64,000 bases of DNA, from positions 6,596,160 to 6,660,159 of the forward strand of contig NC_092465.1 of the NCBI RefSeq assembly GCF_047495875.1. Reading direction: 5' to 3'. Position 1 is the first letter of the stretch. Each line of letters opens with the position of its first letter. Positions 1 to 14,000 of this stretch are shown here, piece after piece. Made by a program: the position numbers and the translations under genes. The DNA comes from Pithys albifrons albifrons (Eukaryota; Chordata; Aves; Passeriformes; Thamnophilidae). Under the pieces are notes generated by a model. The model saw only the letters and a program-made list of their open reading frames with translations, had not been told where the DNA came from and did no database searches.

Positions 1-249
1 CACGGGCTCAAGCTCTGCCAGGGCAAATTGAAGTTGGAGATCAGAAAATAATTCTTTGCAAAGAGAGTGCTCAGGCATTGGAATGGGCTGCCCAGAGAGG
101 GGGTGGATTCCCCATCCCTGGAAGTTTTTAAAGTGAGATTGGCCGTGGCACTGAGTGCCATGATCTGGTAAAGGGACAAGTTGGACCAAGGGTTGGACTT
201 GATGATCTCAGAGGTCTTTCCCAACCCAATCAAGTCTATGATTCTATGA
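1..249 (+). mobile_element. CR1 LINE 3' end, cut by the window edge
   Basis: This is the 3' untranslated end of a CR1 non-LTR retrotransposon. It shows the block GGAATGGGCTGCCCAGAG, then a CCCCATCCCTGGA motif, GGTTGGACTTGATGATCT and the terminal ATTCTATGA tail typical of avian CR1. The same blocks recur in order near 36.8 and 46.1 kb. The element enters from outside the window, so its 5' limit is unknown. CR1 copies are usually 5'-truncated and dead; no reverse-transcriptase frame is left here. Confidence 0.93.
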
Positions 250-1400
250 GTGCCAGGTTACAAAGTGATGAGTCTCTGGCACTGACACAAAAGCAGTTTG
301 TGTCAGGGTGAGCAGCCAGTGCCAATGGGCACTCACACCTCAGCGTGGGGAAGGCTCATGCAGCCCATGGCCCAGCCAGTGAAGGCCTTATGGGTCACAC
401 CACCATCAAACACGTGGCATTTCCACCCTGTGCTGTCAGTTTTCTCCTCAGCATCACCACAAGAGCAGAACGAAAGAGAGCAGAGAGCAACTTGCTGCAG
501 CTGAGGACAGCAAGGCTATCACTAAACAAAGTCATAAGGATGTTTCTAATTCCTGCCCAGTATTAGTCAGCCTGTAGATAATCCCATCGGTGAGGGGTGA
601 CTCCCTTCACGTCCCAAAGAAACTCATCCTTAAGCAGGAGAAGTAGATTAGCAGGGAACTTTGCTCCTCCTCTTCTAGTAAGCCTTGGGAGTTTGTGCAC
701 ATAACAGGTGACCTATTCCTCATCACAGACATGCAAATGCCAGACATCAAAGAACACTTCTAACTGAATTCTTGGGGTAATTAATTTTCACCAGAAAGTG
801 GTTTAACCTTTTAATCCATCTGAGCTAATAGATAGTAATGGCCTTCATTATTGCAACATCAGAGCAGCTCCCCGTCCTGTACCATACAAAGTCCTGTCAG
901 AGGGTGTGTGAGGTGAGGAAGAGCTCACCACCCTCCTGCAGGAGCTGCAGCACCAGGGAAATGCCAGCTAAATAAACTTTTCAATCTTACCTATGGAACA
1001 GCACCTGATAAGGCCACCACTTCTCAAAACACTTGCTCCCACAGGAATAAATTTTGGCAGTTTAAAACTGCCATTTCACACAAAACTTTGCCTGTCTTTC
1101 CACCACACGCAGAAAAGATGCTCACTCTGGATCCGGGGAGCTGAGAAAAGGCAGAAAGGGCAGAGAGGGTCATTAACCCCCAGCAGAGATCCCTCAGTGT
1201 GTACAGTGCTCAGCAGCCACAGCAGTGGGGCAGCATCCATTCCCCATGGTCTGATGAGCCAGGGCCTGGCATGCAGACTAAAGTTTCTGACAGCTGTTAT
1301 AACGAGGCAAACCAGCGCCACTGCCCTGAACTGGTGAGAGCCCAGCCCAGAGCTCTGCTGAGCTGGCAGCCCAGGCACAGCACAGAGGCTGCAGGCAGAC
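250..1400. other. Gene-free stretch
   Basis: Open frames here are below 171 codons, overlap on both strands and lack convincing splice or start context. No repeat beyond the flanking ones was recognised. Confidence 0.5.
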
Positions 1401-1401
1401 A

Positions 1402-1441
1402 CCCATCCACTCATCCATCCCTCCATCCATCCCTCCATCCC
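1402..1441 (+). repeat. ATCC-type microsatellite
   Basis: About 40 bases of imperfect CATC/CATCC units, with CCATCCCT interruptions. The frames running through it on both strands (1076-1525 minus and 1199-1711 plus) take their HPSLHPS or GWMEGW repeats from this tract and are not evidence of a gene. Confidence 0.85.
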
Positions 1442-4400
1442 CCGGCCAGCAGGAGGCAAAACCACTCCCATAACATGACTAATCTGTTCTCTGCACCTTC
1501 CACTTGGAACAGCAGAAAAATTCACTGGAGCGCTTCAAAGTTAGAAGTTGTAAAGGGTCAAGTGAAAAAACCCACCTGGTATCACACCTCTAATTTCTTC
1601 AGTGAATCACAATGCATAAGGGGATTTCTGTTGTCTTCCAAGTCTGACAGCAGAGATTGGATTTATGCAAATTATAAGGTTAAAATAATTAGAGATAGGT
1701 CAAAGGTATAAATCAAACAAGCAGAGCTGACATGTCTGAAATCCTGCATGCTAAACAACCAAGGAGTTCAAAGCCAAAACATTTACTGGGTGCTTATTTA
1801 TACAGAACAAAATTTAAGGAAGGGTTTGCTCAACTACCTGCTTGTTGAAAATGTACAAACATATTTTGTCTGTACATTTTACAGGTCTCACAAGGGAGGC
1901 AAAGTCTCACTCTCATCTTTATTTCTGCAGCAGAATTAACATTTACGGACCTGCAGGTGAAAATTTAAAGAGGTGAATAAAAAATTGCAGCACTGTTTTT
2001 CAAAAATTCCAAGTGGTGTTTGTTTTCTGGGAAAAGGCCACTGTTTCCTGAAAGAAAGAGGGGAAAATACAAACAAACAAACAACAGAAAAACACTTCCC
2101 ACAGCATTTAGTCTTGAAAACTGAAACACTTTTGCCCAAAGTGCCCCACCCAGGAGCTCCTCAGAGCGGCTGGATCAGTCCTGCCTCAAAGCAGGATTTT
2201 GATACATGTTTTTCAGGTTTGGACTCCAACATTTCATGAAAAAAACAGCTATTTTGTGGGTAGCTGTAGTGAAAAATCACGTGCTGTGGAGTAAACTTGG
2301 TGATGCCTTATTTATATCTGGATCCCTTGCTGTTTTTAATAAGTGTTTTAGCAATGGCCTAAGAATAGAGTGGAGAGAGGAAGAGACACACATTTCAACT
2401 CTGCCTTTGTCGTCTGAAACTACACACATAATGGCCAAGATGAGATAATGAACATCCCTCTGTGTTAGTTTGGGAGTAGAGTAGAGGCTCATATAATATT
2501 AAATATTCTGTGGGAGAAAACAGATCCCTGAATGTCTCACAGTGAAATAAATTACCAAATAGAACTGTACATTGACTCTTGGTAGGTAACACAGGAAATA
2601 AGTAAATAGATAAATGCATTTCAGTAACAGTTTTTGTCCTTGCACTTACTAAGTGAAGAGAGGAGGGAAAATACAACCTGAGTTCACCTTATACATTTTT
2701 CCCCCCATGAAATATCAGTGGCTGATAAAGGCCCACATTTCCTAGCAGGGAAATAAGCCTTTCTCAAAACACTGATGGAATGGGCACCCACGAGGTTTTC
2801 TCTCTTCCTTCTCACAGGATGGGGAGTAATTTTGCCCATTACTGATCCATTTTGTTTCCTCAGTTCCATTTCCTTTCCCCCCCCTCCATCTCTGTCTTCT
2901 CTTACTTAAAAACTGGTTTATTGTGCTCCATAGTTCATTAAAATATTCCTTGTTCAAAACCCCTTTAAAACATATTATACAGATTTGCTACTCCCTCAAT
3001 TACTCCAAGTCAGGTTTTATCTCACAGTGCTCAAGGGACCTCGTTTCACTCAGTGATTTCCCCACAACCAAAGCCCATTCAGCACAATATTCACATGTAG
3101 CCATGTAGGGAAGTTACAGCCAAATTCTGGGAAAAGCTCCGGATCAGGGAGGGAGTGCTGGTGCTGCAGCAGAGAGAAAGCAATCCGTGTGTACCACAAA
3201 TTCCCCTTCCTTGCATTGTTGGAAGAAATTGGTCAGAACGGAGCTGGGCAAATGGTTCACAATTAATTATTCACTTGATAAATGCAAGTCCTTTTTTCTG
3301 AATTATTTGTGAACAATTTATGACCTTCTCATTAGTTATTTGAAATAACTTGATGAATAATTTCATGATCCACCCACGTGCACCAGCCAAGTTTTGTAAA
3401 TACAAGACTTCTCTTTGGAATAAACAACTCTAAGCACATTTGTGTCTTCTGGGGGCATTATGTTATAATTATAACCATTATTCTAAGGCACTAAAGGACC
3501 ACTTAAAAATTTTTTTTTAAATATTCAAATTAACTTGGTTCAGAGACCTTTAATTTACATTTAGTATAAAAATTAAGTATTTATTTTGGAGATACAAAAT
3601 TCATATAATTAAATTTAATTGTTTCCTGAACAAACCATATACATAATCAGTGAGGTAGAGGCACATTTGTATATAAGAACTACTTTTCCTTTTTCCAGCT
3701 AAAGTAAGGCAGTTGAGAAGAAATATCATAGAAGATACTTCAGGGATGCCACACTTAAAATATTAACAGTCCTTTATTTACCACAGCAGCATCCTTAGCA
3801 GCTCTATAATAAAAGCTCTGTCTGTGTTTCCATTCCTTAGCCAGACTTCAAACATTTTATCTATACCACTCATAAAAAGGGGCTGTGCTTTAAAATTTAG
3901 CTTGGAAATGAAACGTAAGAGAGACAAAAGTTGCTCTAATTTTATTTTTTGGAATTTTTTTACTATTTAGGTATGAAAAGACAGCTCTGCAGAAAATATT
4001 TCTGGATGTACAGAGACTGTTTACACCTGGAGAGCAAGGAGAGAGAAAGGCCATCCTTGTTGTCTTGTTTCCTTCAACAGCAGCTCACTGATTTCTAAAG
4101 CCTGAACTTTTAAACATATGACTCCAAAATGCATTTACTTTTTTTTATTTTTAAAGATGAGTCCTTGAAAATCTTTAGAACATGACAGGACAAAATCCTG
4201 AGCAATCCTTGCCATGAGGTCAGTCCTGTGTGGGGGAGGAGGTGGGACCAGGTGGCCACACAGGTCCCTTCCAAGCTGTGTTTTATTACAATGCTACAAG
4301 TTCAGGAACTCCATGGGAAGGAGCTGAGTTTGGAAAGGGCTGAAGCTTTCACTCCAAACTTAATCTATTTTTTAATGGGGTTAGGCAGTATCTCTTTAAT

Positions 4401-5090
4401 GAGAGTACTTACCTGTCATTTTTCTTCGGCAAAAGTGCAATTTTGGGGGGCAAGGATAAGGTGCTCCCATAATTAACTACTAAAAAGACTCAGTTTGTTG
4501 GTTCCTTTGTTGTTCAGGGTTTTTTTAACTTAAATAGGCTGCAGACTACTAGTTTACACAAGAATAAAAGCTTTGAGTAGTCTGACTGAAAGAATTAATA
4601 ACTGTTATTTCCTAAATGGAGACATTTGGTTTTGAATGCTTGTAGAATACTTGGCTTTTCCACAGCACCCAAACTCTGAGATTCTAAAAGCCTTCACTGA
4701 CATTTACTTCTCTCTTCAAATACTTCTGTGAGAAGGTGAGGACTGAGGTTAAGAGAGACTCAAAATACACCAGTGAGACAGTCTGTGACATTTCCAACCT
4801 CCTCTTCTCCCGTTCTAGCCACTGGAATTATCCCCACACTCCCATTCAACACCTGCACCAGTGTGATAAACCTTTGGGGCCATCGTAGTTGATCAAGTTA
4901 ATGACATTCACTTTGGACAGCCCTTTAACTACCCCCCCCCCCCCAGTGCCACCAAGGAGCAGCTCAGCCACAGATGCAGCAATTCAGGCACTTCTGTAAG
5001 GTCCCTACATGTATATTCCCATGATAAGTGGTAGCAGGCTCCCCACACACCCATTGTGTGCTCAGGGAAAACAGCAGCCATGGGACACTC
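1442..5090. other. Gene-free AT-rich stretch
   Basis: No exon, RNA gene or intact mobile element was recognised. Small items are an AAAC tract at about 2069-2084, a 17-base odd palindrome (arms AGTTATTT/AAATAACT) at 3334-3350, and a run of 13 C at 4932-4944. The part from about 3.2 to 4.2 kb is very AT-rich. Confidence 0.5.
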
Positions 5091-5180
5091 CTGACAGTGC
5101 CACCCCTGACAGTGCCACCCCGATGATGCCACTGACAGTGCCACCCCTGACAGTGCCACTCCCACGATGGTGCCACTCCA
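5091..5180 (+). repeat. 15-bp minisatellite
   Basis: Units of CTGACAGTGCCACCC occur at 5091-5105, 5106-5120 and 5132-5146, with a slightly longer one at 5147-5163. They are broken by a diverged CGATGATGCCA unit and followed by a related ACGATGGTGCCACTCC. Because the unit is a multiple of three, it gives repetitive frames on both strands (for example PDSATPDSATP), which I regard as artefacts. Confidence 0.88.
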
Positions 5181-8100
5181 CCCACAGCACCGGTGGCAGA
5201 TGGGCCACGTCTGCCATTAAGCCAACCCTGATGCCAGGCCTGTGCCAGGCCATCAGCCCACTCTGGCTGTTGTTCTGCACTGGCATTGCCCCTGAGCTCA
5301 CTCTGGGCAGGGCAGAGCAGAGCAGATCACTCAGTGCTGTCCCTGCTGTCCTCAGCTCTGGTCAAGGCACAGATAAACCCCAGACTGTTACTAGATAAGG
5401 TGAAGCTGCAGCAGGAACTCCCACAGTGCTGTTCTTCTGCAGGGCAGTTCTGCTTTGCTGACTGTCCATTTGCTCTCCTGGCAGCTCCCAAGTGAGATGT
5501 GAGCCCAAGTTCTCACCCCCTGCACACTCACAGCTGGCACTGGAAGTCAGGGCCATGTGCCTACAGAACCTTCTGGAGGGAATTAACCAAGTCTGCAGCC
5601 AACATGATAGATGAAGGTATTTTTTCACTTTCTTTTCAATAAGATCTTTAATTGGAAGAGCTGCCAGAATAGACTTGAGCCTCAAAGTTTTTCATGGCAC
5701 AAGAAAAATTGCTAAACACCCAAACCAAACTGGAATTACCAACATCCTGAATCTCAGCTCAAGCTTCCCTATTTTCTTTCTTCCTTGATTTACTACAGTG
5801 CATTTGTCTTCCTAATGGCCTCAACATATTTCACACACTGAGGATCTTGGACATCCCAACTCCATTTGCAATTCTCTCTTGCACAAAAGTTCACTTTTTA
5901 TACATTTATTGCTTCTTTCTTCTGTATTTGGAAGCCACATCCACACAGTTTCTCCAAGGCCATCTCAGAGCTCTCTGGGGTTCTCAGAGCCAGGCAGGAC
6001 CTTTGTGAAACAGCTGCAGAGATTCTGGATGTGACCCATAGTCATGTCAACATGTACAGTTGTTAGTGCCAGCATTAATTTATTTTAGGCCCACATTAAA
6101 GTCTCCCTGGACATCAAGGCACATCCATGAAATGTATTACACTTGGAAAAAAAGGTACTAGAAAGCAAAAATAAGATTTTTCATCTGCATAAAAGATCAC
6201 CTGAAGCAAATGCATATACTGCACCTGAAGTCTTCAAGGCAGAGGTTAAAGCTGAATGTGCTTTCTGGAATACCAACCCCTCTTCTCACATCAAAACAGG
6301 CAAGTATGGAAATAAAACAAAAATAAAGATTCTCCCCTTGACCTCAGCAGCAAAAGAGTGACTGTTGAGTCACAAGTCTTAAAGCAGAAAGAAACTATGA
6401 AAGGCAGGAGAACTTTGGTGCCTTCCCAGCAAGGTGCCCAATAGGATAAGAGGATCTCTACACAGCTGCTTGTAATTCTGCCGGACAAGCTACACCCAAC
6501 CTAATGACTCAAAGACTAATTAGAACATTTACTTTACAGCTCATTTGCTGCAGCAACAATGAAGCATTATCTAGATACGGTTCTTCCTGCAGGGGCCAGC
6601 AAGGACATCGTTGACAGCGTTTTAAATGAAAGGAAAAATGAAATTCCCATTAAAGGCTCTCCCAGGCAGATCAGCTGCTGTTCATCCTGCAAAGGCTCAG
6701 CACTCCAGCCCGGATCAGCAAATCCTGAGCACAGACCAAAGATTAACTGTGAGCGGCCTCAGCATTTTCAGCTTTTATGGTGTTGGTGTCTTTAAGTTGA
6801 GCACACAGTTATGATTTCAGAACAGAGCCCGTGGACTCCAGCACGCTGAGTGGTATCCATTAGCAGGTGCTCAGAGAAGGAAGGAAAAAGCAACTAATTG
6901 CACTGCAATTTAGGGTACTCTTTCCTCTAGCATTGTAGACAGAATTTCTTGCAGTTTCTTATTACCTGTAAAAAGGGGAAAACTTGAAAGTTTAAGCTGT
7001 CTGACACAAACCTGTCAGTTCCTGTCATAGCTAAATTTTGTAAATGTTGCATTTATGCAAACAGGCTCACTGAAATTCAGACCATGCTGGAATACATACA
7101 ATTTAATATTGCTTTTTAAACTAGATAAGCAGCTTTAATAGTCCTTTCTTTTTTTGACTACTGTATCACTAGATTTACTGTGCTAGAGGAGAGGTCTGGC
7201 ACATTAAACCAGACCCTGCCTCTGTATCTGTCACTGCTTTTATTTACCTCTGGACGAGGAACTCTGTTAAACTCCCTGGATCTTCTCTCCTGCACTGCCA
7301 TTGAGGAGGAAGCACAGGGACTGGATGTGTTCCTTTCCCACGTTTGGTTTGCCAAAGGGCCCCACCAAGCCCACCAATGCCCTGTGGAGGGGGCTGAGGA
7401 GCTGGAGGGGAGAATTCGGCATGTCCTTAAATCAGAGCTGCTGCTGCAGAGGACAGTAAAGGATAACTTAGTGCCAACCCTTAGAAACCAGGCAGGCTGC
7501 AAACAAGAATCATTTTTATGGGCCAGACCGTGCTGGTTTTCCTCATGTTGGAAGTCGTAGTATCATTAAATGTAACTGTATGTGTGAATTAAGAAAGCAG
7601 GCTTTGAATTTTTATTTATGTGGTCTCCTGTGCAATAACCCTGAATGGAAATGCACTTGTTTAGTTTTAAATGCACTCCAAGTTTTATCACTTACAAGAG
7701 TGGCACTGCCTTCCCACAGCCAAATAAATATACTGTCTGCCATAAACACACTGTCTTTTCATTTCTGCTCCTCATTACTACGTCTTCAGACTTTTTAATC
7801 TGCAATGCAAATAGGCAGGTTGGTGGTCATTACACACCATGTTTCTATATCTTCTTGAGCTTAATTTAAAACAGATACAATTCTGTCTTGTGAGTACATT
7901 GGGGTTTGGTGTTGTAAATAGATTTTTAGCGTAGATGCTTATTCTGACTCCATTATTTTCCCTTTCACCCTAAATAAAGTTTTCCCAGATCAGTGTCGCT
8001 ACTGCAGAGAAATAGATTTTCTATTTTGCCTTGAAAGAAATGTGAAAAAGGAAAATGCTGATGGCACAAGAAGCAATTTGAATCCCATGATAGAAAACAT

Positions 8101-9041
8101 AGCCTTAGCAGACAATGCACAGTAATAAATAATAGTATAGGAACACTCTCCTTTTTTTTGTTATAGGAACAGAAATGCAATGCAGACATTTTTAAACAAG
8201 TACATGTTTCCTTTTGGCCTTCTTTTGGTAGGAAGAGAAAGGTGATAGGAGGCAGGAGAATAGATCTGAAAAACACATGCCCTGTCTATCATTTGGGAGC
8301 GACAGAATTGGGTTTGTTTTTTAATAATGTGCATTGGTTCCACTGCTGTTGAGGCCACACAGAAAGGACGGGAGACAGGCAGAGGTCAGGCACGATTACA
8401 ACAAGTCATTTTCCTCAAGGTGTCTTGGCACCCTTTGCTGTTATTCTCATTGTCATTATCCTGTGTGTGGAATAGCAAAGGAAAAGCTGTACATCTTACT
8501 CCTGTGAATGAGTTGGGCTGTTTGTTTTAGGCTTTGCTACGAGTAAATCGGATTTAGTGGGAGTGATTCACCAGGTACATATTCTTCCTTAAGTATAATA
8601 GCACAAAACAAAACTGTGCAGTTTCAGGGATGACAAAGCATACATTAAGTGTTATCCAAGAGCACAGTTCGTGTCCTGGGTGACTACCAGAGCTCATTAC
8701 ATTGCTCTTGATGTACCAGGATGAATTTAAAACTTTGTGAAGTGCTGCCTTGTAACAGGCAAACTACTTCTGACATGAAGCTGAAAGCTACTGCTGTTTA
8801 ATGGCTCTTTGGTGACCTTTCAGAAGAGAAAGGATGGCCCTGGTCCAAGTTATAGCACACAGACATCCATATCACTACCAGGAGCAGCTTCTGCTTTGAG
8901 GGAGAATGAGCTCAATCATTCTCATGGTCAGGGCTTTCCCAGTCAGAGCCCATTTTCAGAACTAATCCCAGCTCAGCTGTATTTCCTTATTCCTTGCCTT
9001 GGTATCACAGCTCACGGCTAACGATGATGAGATGTACAGAA
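5181..9041. other. Gene-free stretch
   Basis: Ordinary non-coding sequence. The largest frames (126 codons at 7180-7560 plus and 114 codons at 7158-7502 minus) overlap each other on opposite strands, have no recognisable domain and are not bounded by clear splice sites. Confidence 0.45.
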
Positions 9042-9063
9042 GATGATGATGATGATGATGATG
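9042..9063 (+). repeat. GAT trinucleotide microsatellite
   Basis: About seven perfect GAT units. It gives a run of Asp in one frame (8994-9290), which has no other sign of being coding. Confidence 0.9.
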
Positions 9064-10611
9064 CAGCACAGATCACTGGGCAATACCATCTTCCTCATCC
9101 AACTTCTCATGCAAATGATCATAGAGAAAAATCAGCCATTATTGCTTATATGAGTATTATTGCCACCAAAGCACAACAGAAAGTGAACACAAACAAACAG
9201 ACTCATCTGAAACAGACACAATTTGCCATAATCAGCCCTTTCAAAAGGGACCACATTACTGAAGGAACATCATTAAGAGATGATTTTTAAGCCACACCAT
9301 TTCTGTGCTGCAGACAGGCCAGTTAAATGTCAGCAGAGAGGAATACTAAGGAAGTTCACACTCGTGCTGCAGAGGGTGGATAACTTCCCTGGCTGTCGGG
9401 GTCTGCCACATGTGAAATCACCTCTGTGGCCAGAATGCAACCACTAAATCCTCACCCACACAACTCCACAGGCGAGAAAGAAGGTCCTCCCATCCCCAGC
9501 CAGCCAAGGAACACTGATGATTCCTCCAGCTTTGGCTGTAGGGAAGTTTCCCATTTCTGTTTCATTCCTCTGGGAGTTCTGCAGGCATTTCCCAGCCTTA
9601 GCTGGCACACTCTGTGCTACTGGACTGTCACCTGCCCCAGGTCGGGGCTGCATCTCCACAGAACATTAGGTAGGGACTGTAAACACTCCATTCTATATAA
9701 CAGAAGTTATTATTCCTATTATTATTTTTAATGCACAGTTAACTGCAGAACACTGGAACATGCTGACAGCTCATGTCTAATCACCACTGCTGCAACAAAA
9801 TGTGCTTTAGTTACAGCTCTTTTGTTCCTGGTTATCACCAACTATTTGCTGCAGAAAGAGAAAAAAATAGGCAACCTGAAACAAAAAGTATAACAGGCCA
9901 TGGAAATCAGCTCTCTTACAGCTGAGTTTATTTCTTTGAGGATGAACAGAAAGGAATGTCCAGGAGTGACACACCAGAGGAGCTTACACAGTGTCTTTTT
10001 AATGGAGTCAGTATCCAGTGTATATAGACTGGAAAATATGCAAAGGCACACAGTGCAGGGAACTGTGAACAGTCTGCTTAGAAATCACAGGCCAGCAGTG
10101 ACCATTAGGTCATGTTATTAAAGATGAAAAATGGCTTGGCTTTGAAATAAAAGCCAGTTACATCCTATTTAATGTTTTGATGTGGTTGCAGGAACACAGA
10201 GGCAAAATACAAAAGCTGAAGTACAAATATAAATATTCAAGGAAACAGCAACATGGAAATACTTCATAAGTATGTTAGTAATAAGTAGAGTTAGTCCAGG
10301 GAAACAAATCAGGTAAGAGAAATGTTTTGTGCTGGTTTTGTTCAAACCCAGATCCATTAGTGGTTTACCTTTGAAATCAGAGTGGCAGGAAAGTGTCTAT
10401 TAACAGACAAAGGCAAACAGTGCCAACCTCTAAAGGGCAGTACCAGGAAATCCTGGGCTGTCTGAGGTTGGGCTGACTCCCTGCAATTATGAAAACAAGG
10501 AGAAGAATAACCTCACCTGTAACACAGCAGGCTCCCTAAAGTCACCCTGACTCATTTCTAGGACAGGTTAATAGGCTTCTGAGCTCAGGATTAGTTTTAG
10601 ATTAACTTCAG
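9064..10611. other. Gene-free stretch
   Basis: No feature recognised. Short frames only. Confidence 0.45.
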
Positions 10612-11010
10612 AAAAGCTTTTTACACAATCTCTTGTGATATTGTCAAAAATGAGCTAAGCTGGCACAATCTGGATGAAGTTATTGTACAAGTGCTAAGAA
10701 ATGTCTGCAGAGCTGTTGGGGAACTGCCAAGAGCAAATGGTGCGATGAGCAAAGCCCTGCAAGGGCCTGAGCTGAGCTCAGGGCGACTCAGCGCTTTTAT
10801 GGATGGCTTGAGTGGTGGAATAAAACACACAGTAATTAAATTTGCAGATCATATCAAGCTGGAAGGGTGCACAGGGACTGTGGAGGACAGGCCTAAAACT
10901 CAGAACTTATCTAGGCAAAGTGAAGATACAAATAAGATACAATTCAAGGGAAACAAGAGCAATGTACTGTACTTATGTGGAAATCATCAGCTGTGCTCAT
11001 ACAGCACGGG
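10612..11010 (+). mobile_element. Old, decayed CR1-type LINE fragment (end of ORF2)
   Basis: The plus-strand translation at about 10815-11010 resembles the end of the CR1 reverse-transcriptase frame. It reads GIKHTVIKFADHIKLEG, then NKIQFKGNKSNVLYLCGNH. In intact CR1 the matching stretch has a KFADDTKL core followed by a KFNKxKCxVLHLGxNN pattern, so the catalytic FADD motif has decayed to FADH here. Upstream DNA from 10612 (GCTTTTTACACAATCTC) matches the usual AFDTVSH region, with frame damage. Similarity may continue to about 11.4 kb but becomes too weak to bound. The copy is much more diverged than the three clear CR1 tails in the window, so it is older. Identification rests on remembered family patterns, not on an alignment. 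Confidence 0.72.
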
Positions 11011-14000
11011 GAACACCTAATTACAGAATTAATTGTGTGTGATGAAGATGTTACACACAGGACATGTGAGATCACCTCTCTGAGGCTGGAGCACCGTGAG
11101 GAGTTGAATTCACCAACGGGAGAAAGAAACCGGTGAGCTGGACAGGCTGAGAGTAGCAAGGATGAGCAAAGGTTTGCAAACACCTTCTGAGAGGAAAGGA
11201 GGAGAGAACTGGGCTTGTCTGACAGCCAAGGCTCAAAGAGACATAACAACAATCTTCAGATAACAGAGAAGTTTTGCAAGAAGTTACTCTTAAGGCCCAC
11301 TCTGCTAATATGTATAAATTGCAGAAAAGAAAAGAGTACTTAAGGATAAATGAGACAAACATTAGTCAGGAATGACTTGAGTGGGCTGAGGAATCTCAGA
11401 GTACCTTCCAACCCCACTGCTGCCCTTGTCTTCTCAATGTTGTTTTTCAAACCTCCAGTAAAAGGATGCTCGTTTTGCCCACGAGGATGTCAGGAAAGTA
11501 ACAAAAATATTACTGTTAGTATTTATTTTTAAATTTATATTAAAGGGTAAAATTTCCAGGATTATTTTAAGTGAACTCCAGAAAACAACAAGTTTCCCTT
11601 CAGCTACCAAAAATGAGCTGTCATTTCTAGGCTAAGTAAAGGTACCCAGACTTTAAAAGCAAAATTATTGCAATTTCTGCAGTTGTGCAATTGGAGCAAT
11701 GACACCTTTGAGGGAGTGAATGTGAGATCCCAGACATTCTGATCATTTCATTGCCATCTATCTGCCCATTTTTAAAGTTTACACGAAATATCAAAAGCAT
11801 GTTACCGAGGGACCTTAAACCAGAGCTTGTCCAGATAAAGCACTCACCAAGCAGATGGCAGTGATAATGAAGCTCTGCACAGTGAAAGGTAATTAACCTA
11901 CTCAGGTGCTCCTGACAGGGTCTGTGACACAACACCTGAGAACCTGAGGGTGGAAAGGCAGAAATGAGCAGTAGTTTGAATTCCTGGGTGTAGATGCCAG
12001 AAGTCTGGGCAGCATCATGTGCTGTTTGGTCACCGGCACAGAGAGCGTTGCATTCACAAGGACACTCAGGGCTCAGTCAGGCAGACAGAAGATGGACAAG
12101 GCACAATTTTAGGTCTAATCCTGAAAAACAGGGTCAGAAACCATTGGTGCAGTGGCTCTTCAGTGACCAGCAGCACCCTGGGGTGCCAAGAGCCCTGGAA
12201 AGCCCAGTTTGGCCACACACCAGTGAAAGCACAGCCAACCCTGAACATCTTATCTCAGCATCTTTCTCTCAGCCAAGTGTTAAGAGTGAAAACACTCTGT
12301 TAGTTCAGCAGTGTCCAGTTTGCTCTACTCATTCTTTTGAGTCTGCTGCCTTTTACCTACACTTAAGTATCCCTTTCACATCATTTTATGCAGACAAAGC
12401 AGGACTCACTATCATTCTTCTATTATCTTTTCCCATATTAATTTCCCCTTAGCACTGTCTTTAATGTCCTCATGGTTACTTCTCCAGGAATTGTTTTTAC
12501 ATTTCTTCATCAGTTTAGTTACTTTCTTTAGGACTTCTTCTATCATTTCATGTGCCTTTTGAGACAGAATGCTGAGATTGAACACTTGAATACAGGAAAA
12601 GCTGTACTATAAATTCCTGTAATGATACTTGTTTTGTCTTAATACAATCTAACATCTCAATTTCATTCCAGACTGCACTGAACCCCCCAGCCTTCCCTGC
12701 GCTGCAATGACCAAGTGTTTTCCTCGGAGTTGTTACAGCTAATTTAGAATCTATCAGGCAGTATGATTAGTTCCAATTGTCCCTTCAGCATCAGTTACCA
12801 TCAGCTGTCCACCCTGAAGCTCACCTGTCATTTATTCCTGAAGGCTCAATCGCTGTTTGATCCCTCTGCATCCTTTGTATCTCCCACAGCCAACCAGCCC
12901 TGTGTGATTTCACCTTGCCAACAAGAAGTACTATTTATTCCCTTTCCAGACAACTTTCACAAGTTCCAGTATGGGTCCTTACATTGCTCTACTCTTACTC
13001 TTTTTCTCAAGTCCTTATTTCTCACCTTCTCAGAGCTCCCTAATCCACAAGAGAACTTCCCTCTTAGTACTGAGATAATTTTTTTTTAGCGACTTTATCC
13101 ACATAAACTGTATTTACAATTGTAGCTACAAGATTTCCTGTCTCCAAGTAATGAAAGTATTCTAATAGACTCCACAGATAATGTCTTCCTTAACAGGAAC
13201 TGTTTTGATTCATTCCTTGATAACAGCTTTATCAAAACGATTCATAAACCCCCATTCCAGCAGGATCTCTACATTTCTTGGAGGCACCAGGCACAGGGCT
13301 AAGACTCACTCCTCAAACCATTTGTACTCCCTGCATTTTCTGCTCTTCCCTGTATCTATTTGCTTTATCTTTATGTTTGCCTTTCACTTAGATTTTCAAC
13401 TATTTGAGGATGGCTTTTACTCTATTTTATATCTGGATGGTGGATAGCACAGCAGGACTGGAGCCCTCACACACCAAAAGTGCCTTACAAAGACAATGGT
13501 GACTTATTGCATGGAAAATGTTTCAAATAAAGTGATTTACTGCTTATCAAGTGCAAACAGACATTTCTATCTCTTCTGCTCAGGTACTTCTCTGCTCAGT
13601 CCTGCTACTAACAAAAATAATTCTTTTCTTTCCCAGTGGTCTTTTAACATCCACACCACACTGATCCAAAGAATACCATTCCTAGATTAACTCCACTGGA
13701 TGTACAAGAAATGAATCTGGAGACCTCTGCCTATGCAGGTACCATCCTTAGACTTAAGATGGTATCAATTCAGACAATGATTTTTCTTATCTCCACTTTG
13801 GACTAAGTTTTCTCCTTTTCCCAAGAAGCAATTGAGTATAAAAGTTAGGAAATTCCATCATCTTGGCACTTGCCTCTCTACAGTCCATAAAGTAAGCTGC
13901 TTGTTTGCAGAAGTAAATGATGCTTTAATTACTTTTACTGAATAAAATGCTATTTACACACAGTTCAGTGGTAAATAACCAAGGAAGGTAACAATGGCCA

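Noticed and set aside
7158..7560. Opposed 114- and 126-codon frames
   Set aside because: Overlap on opposite strands without splice sites or domains; one is probably the shadow of the other and neither is supported.
13395..13500. Possible L2/L3 LINE tail
   Set aside because: Only a short string (GATAGCACAGCAGG) is suggestive; too weak to separate from chance.
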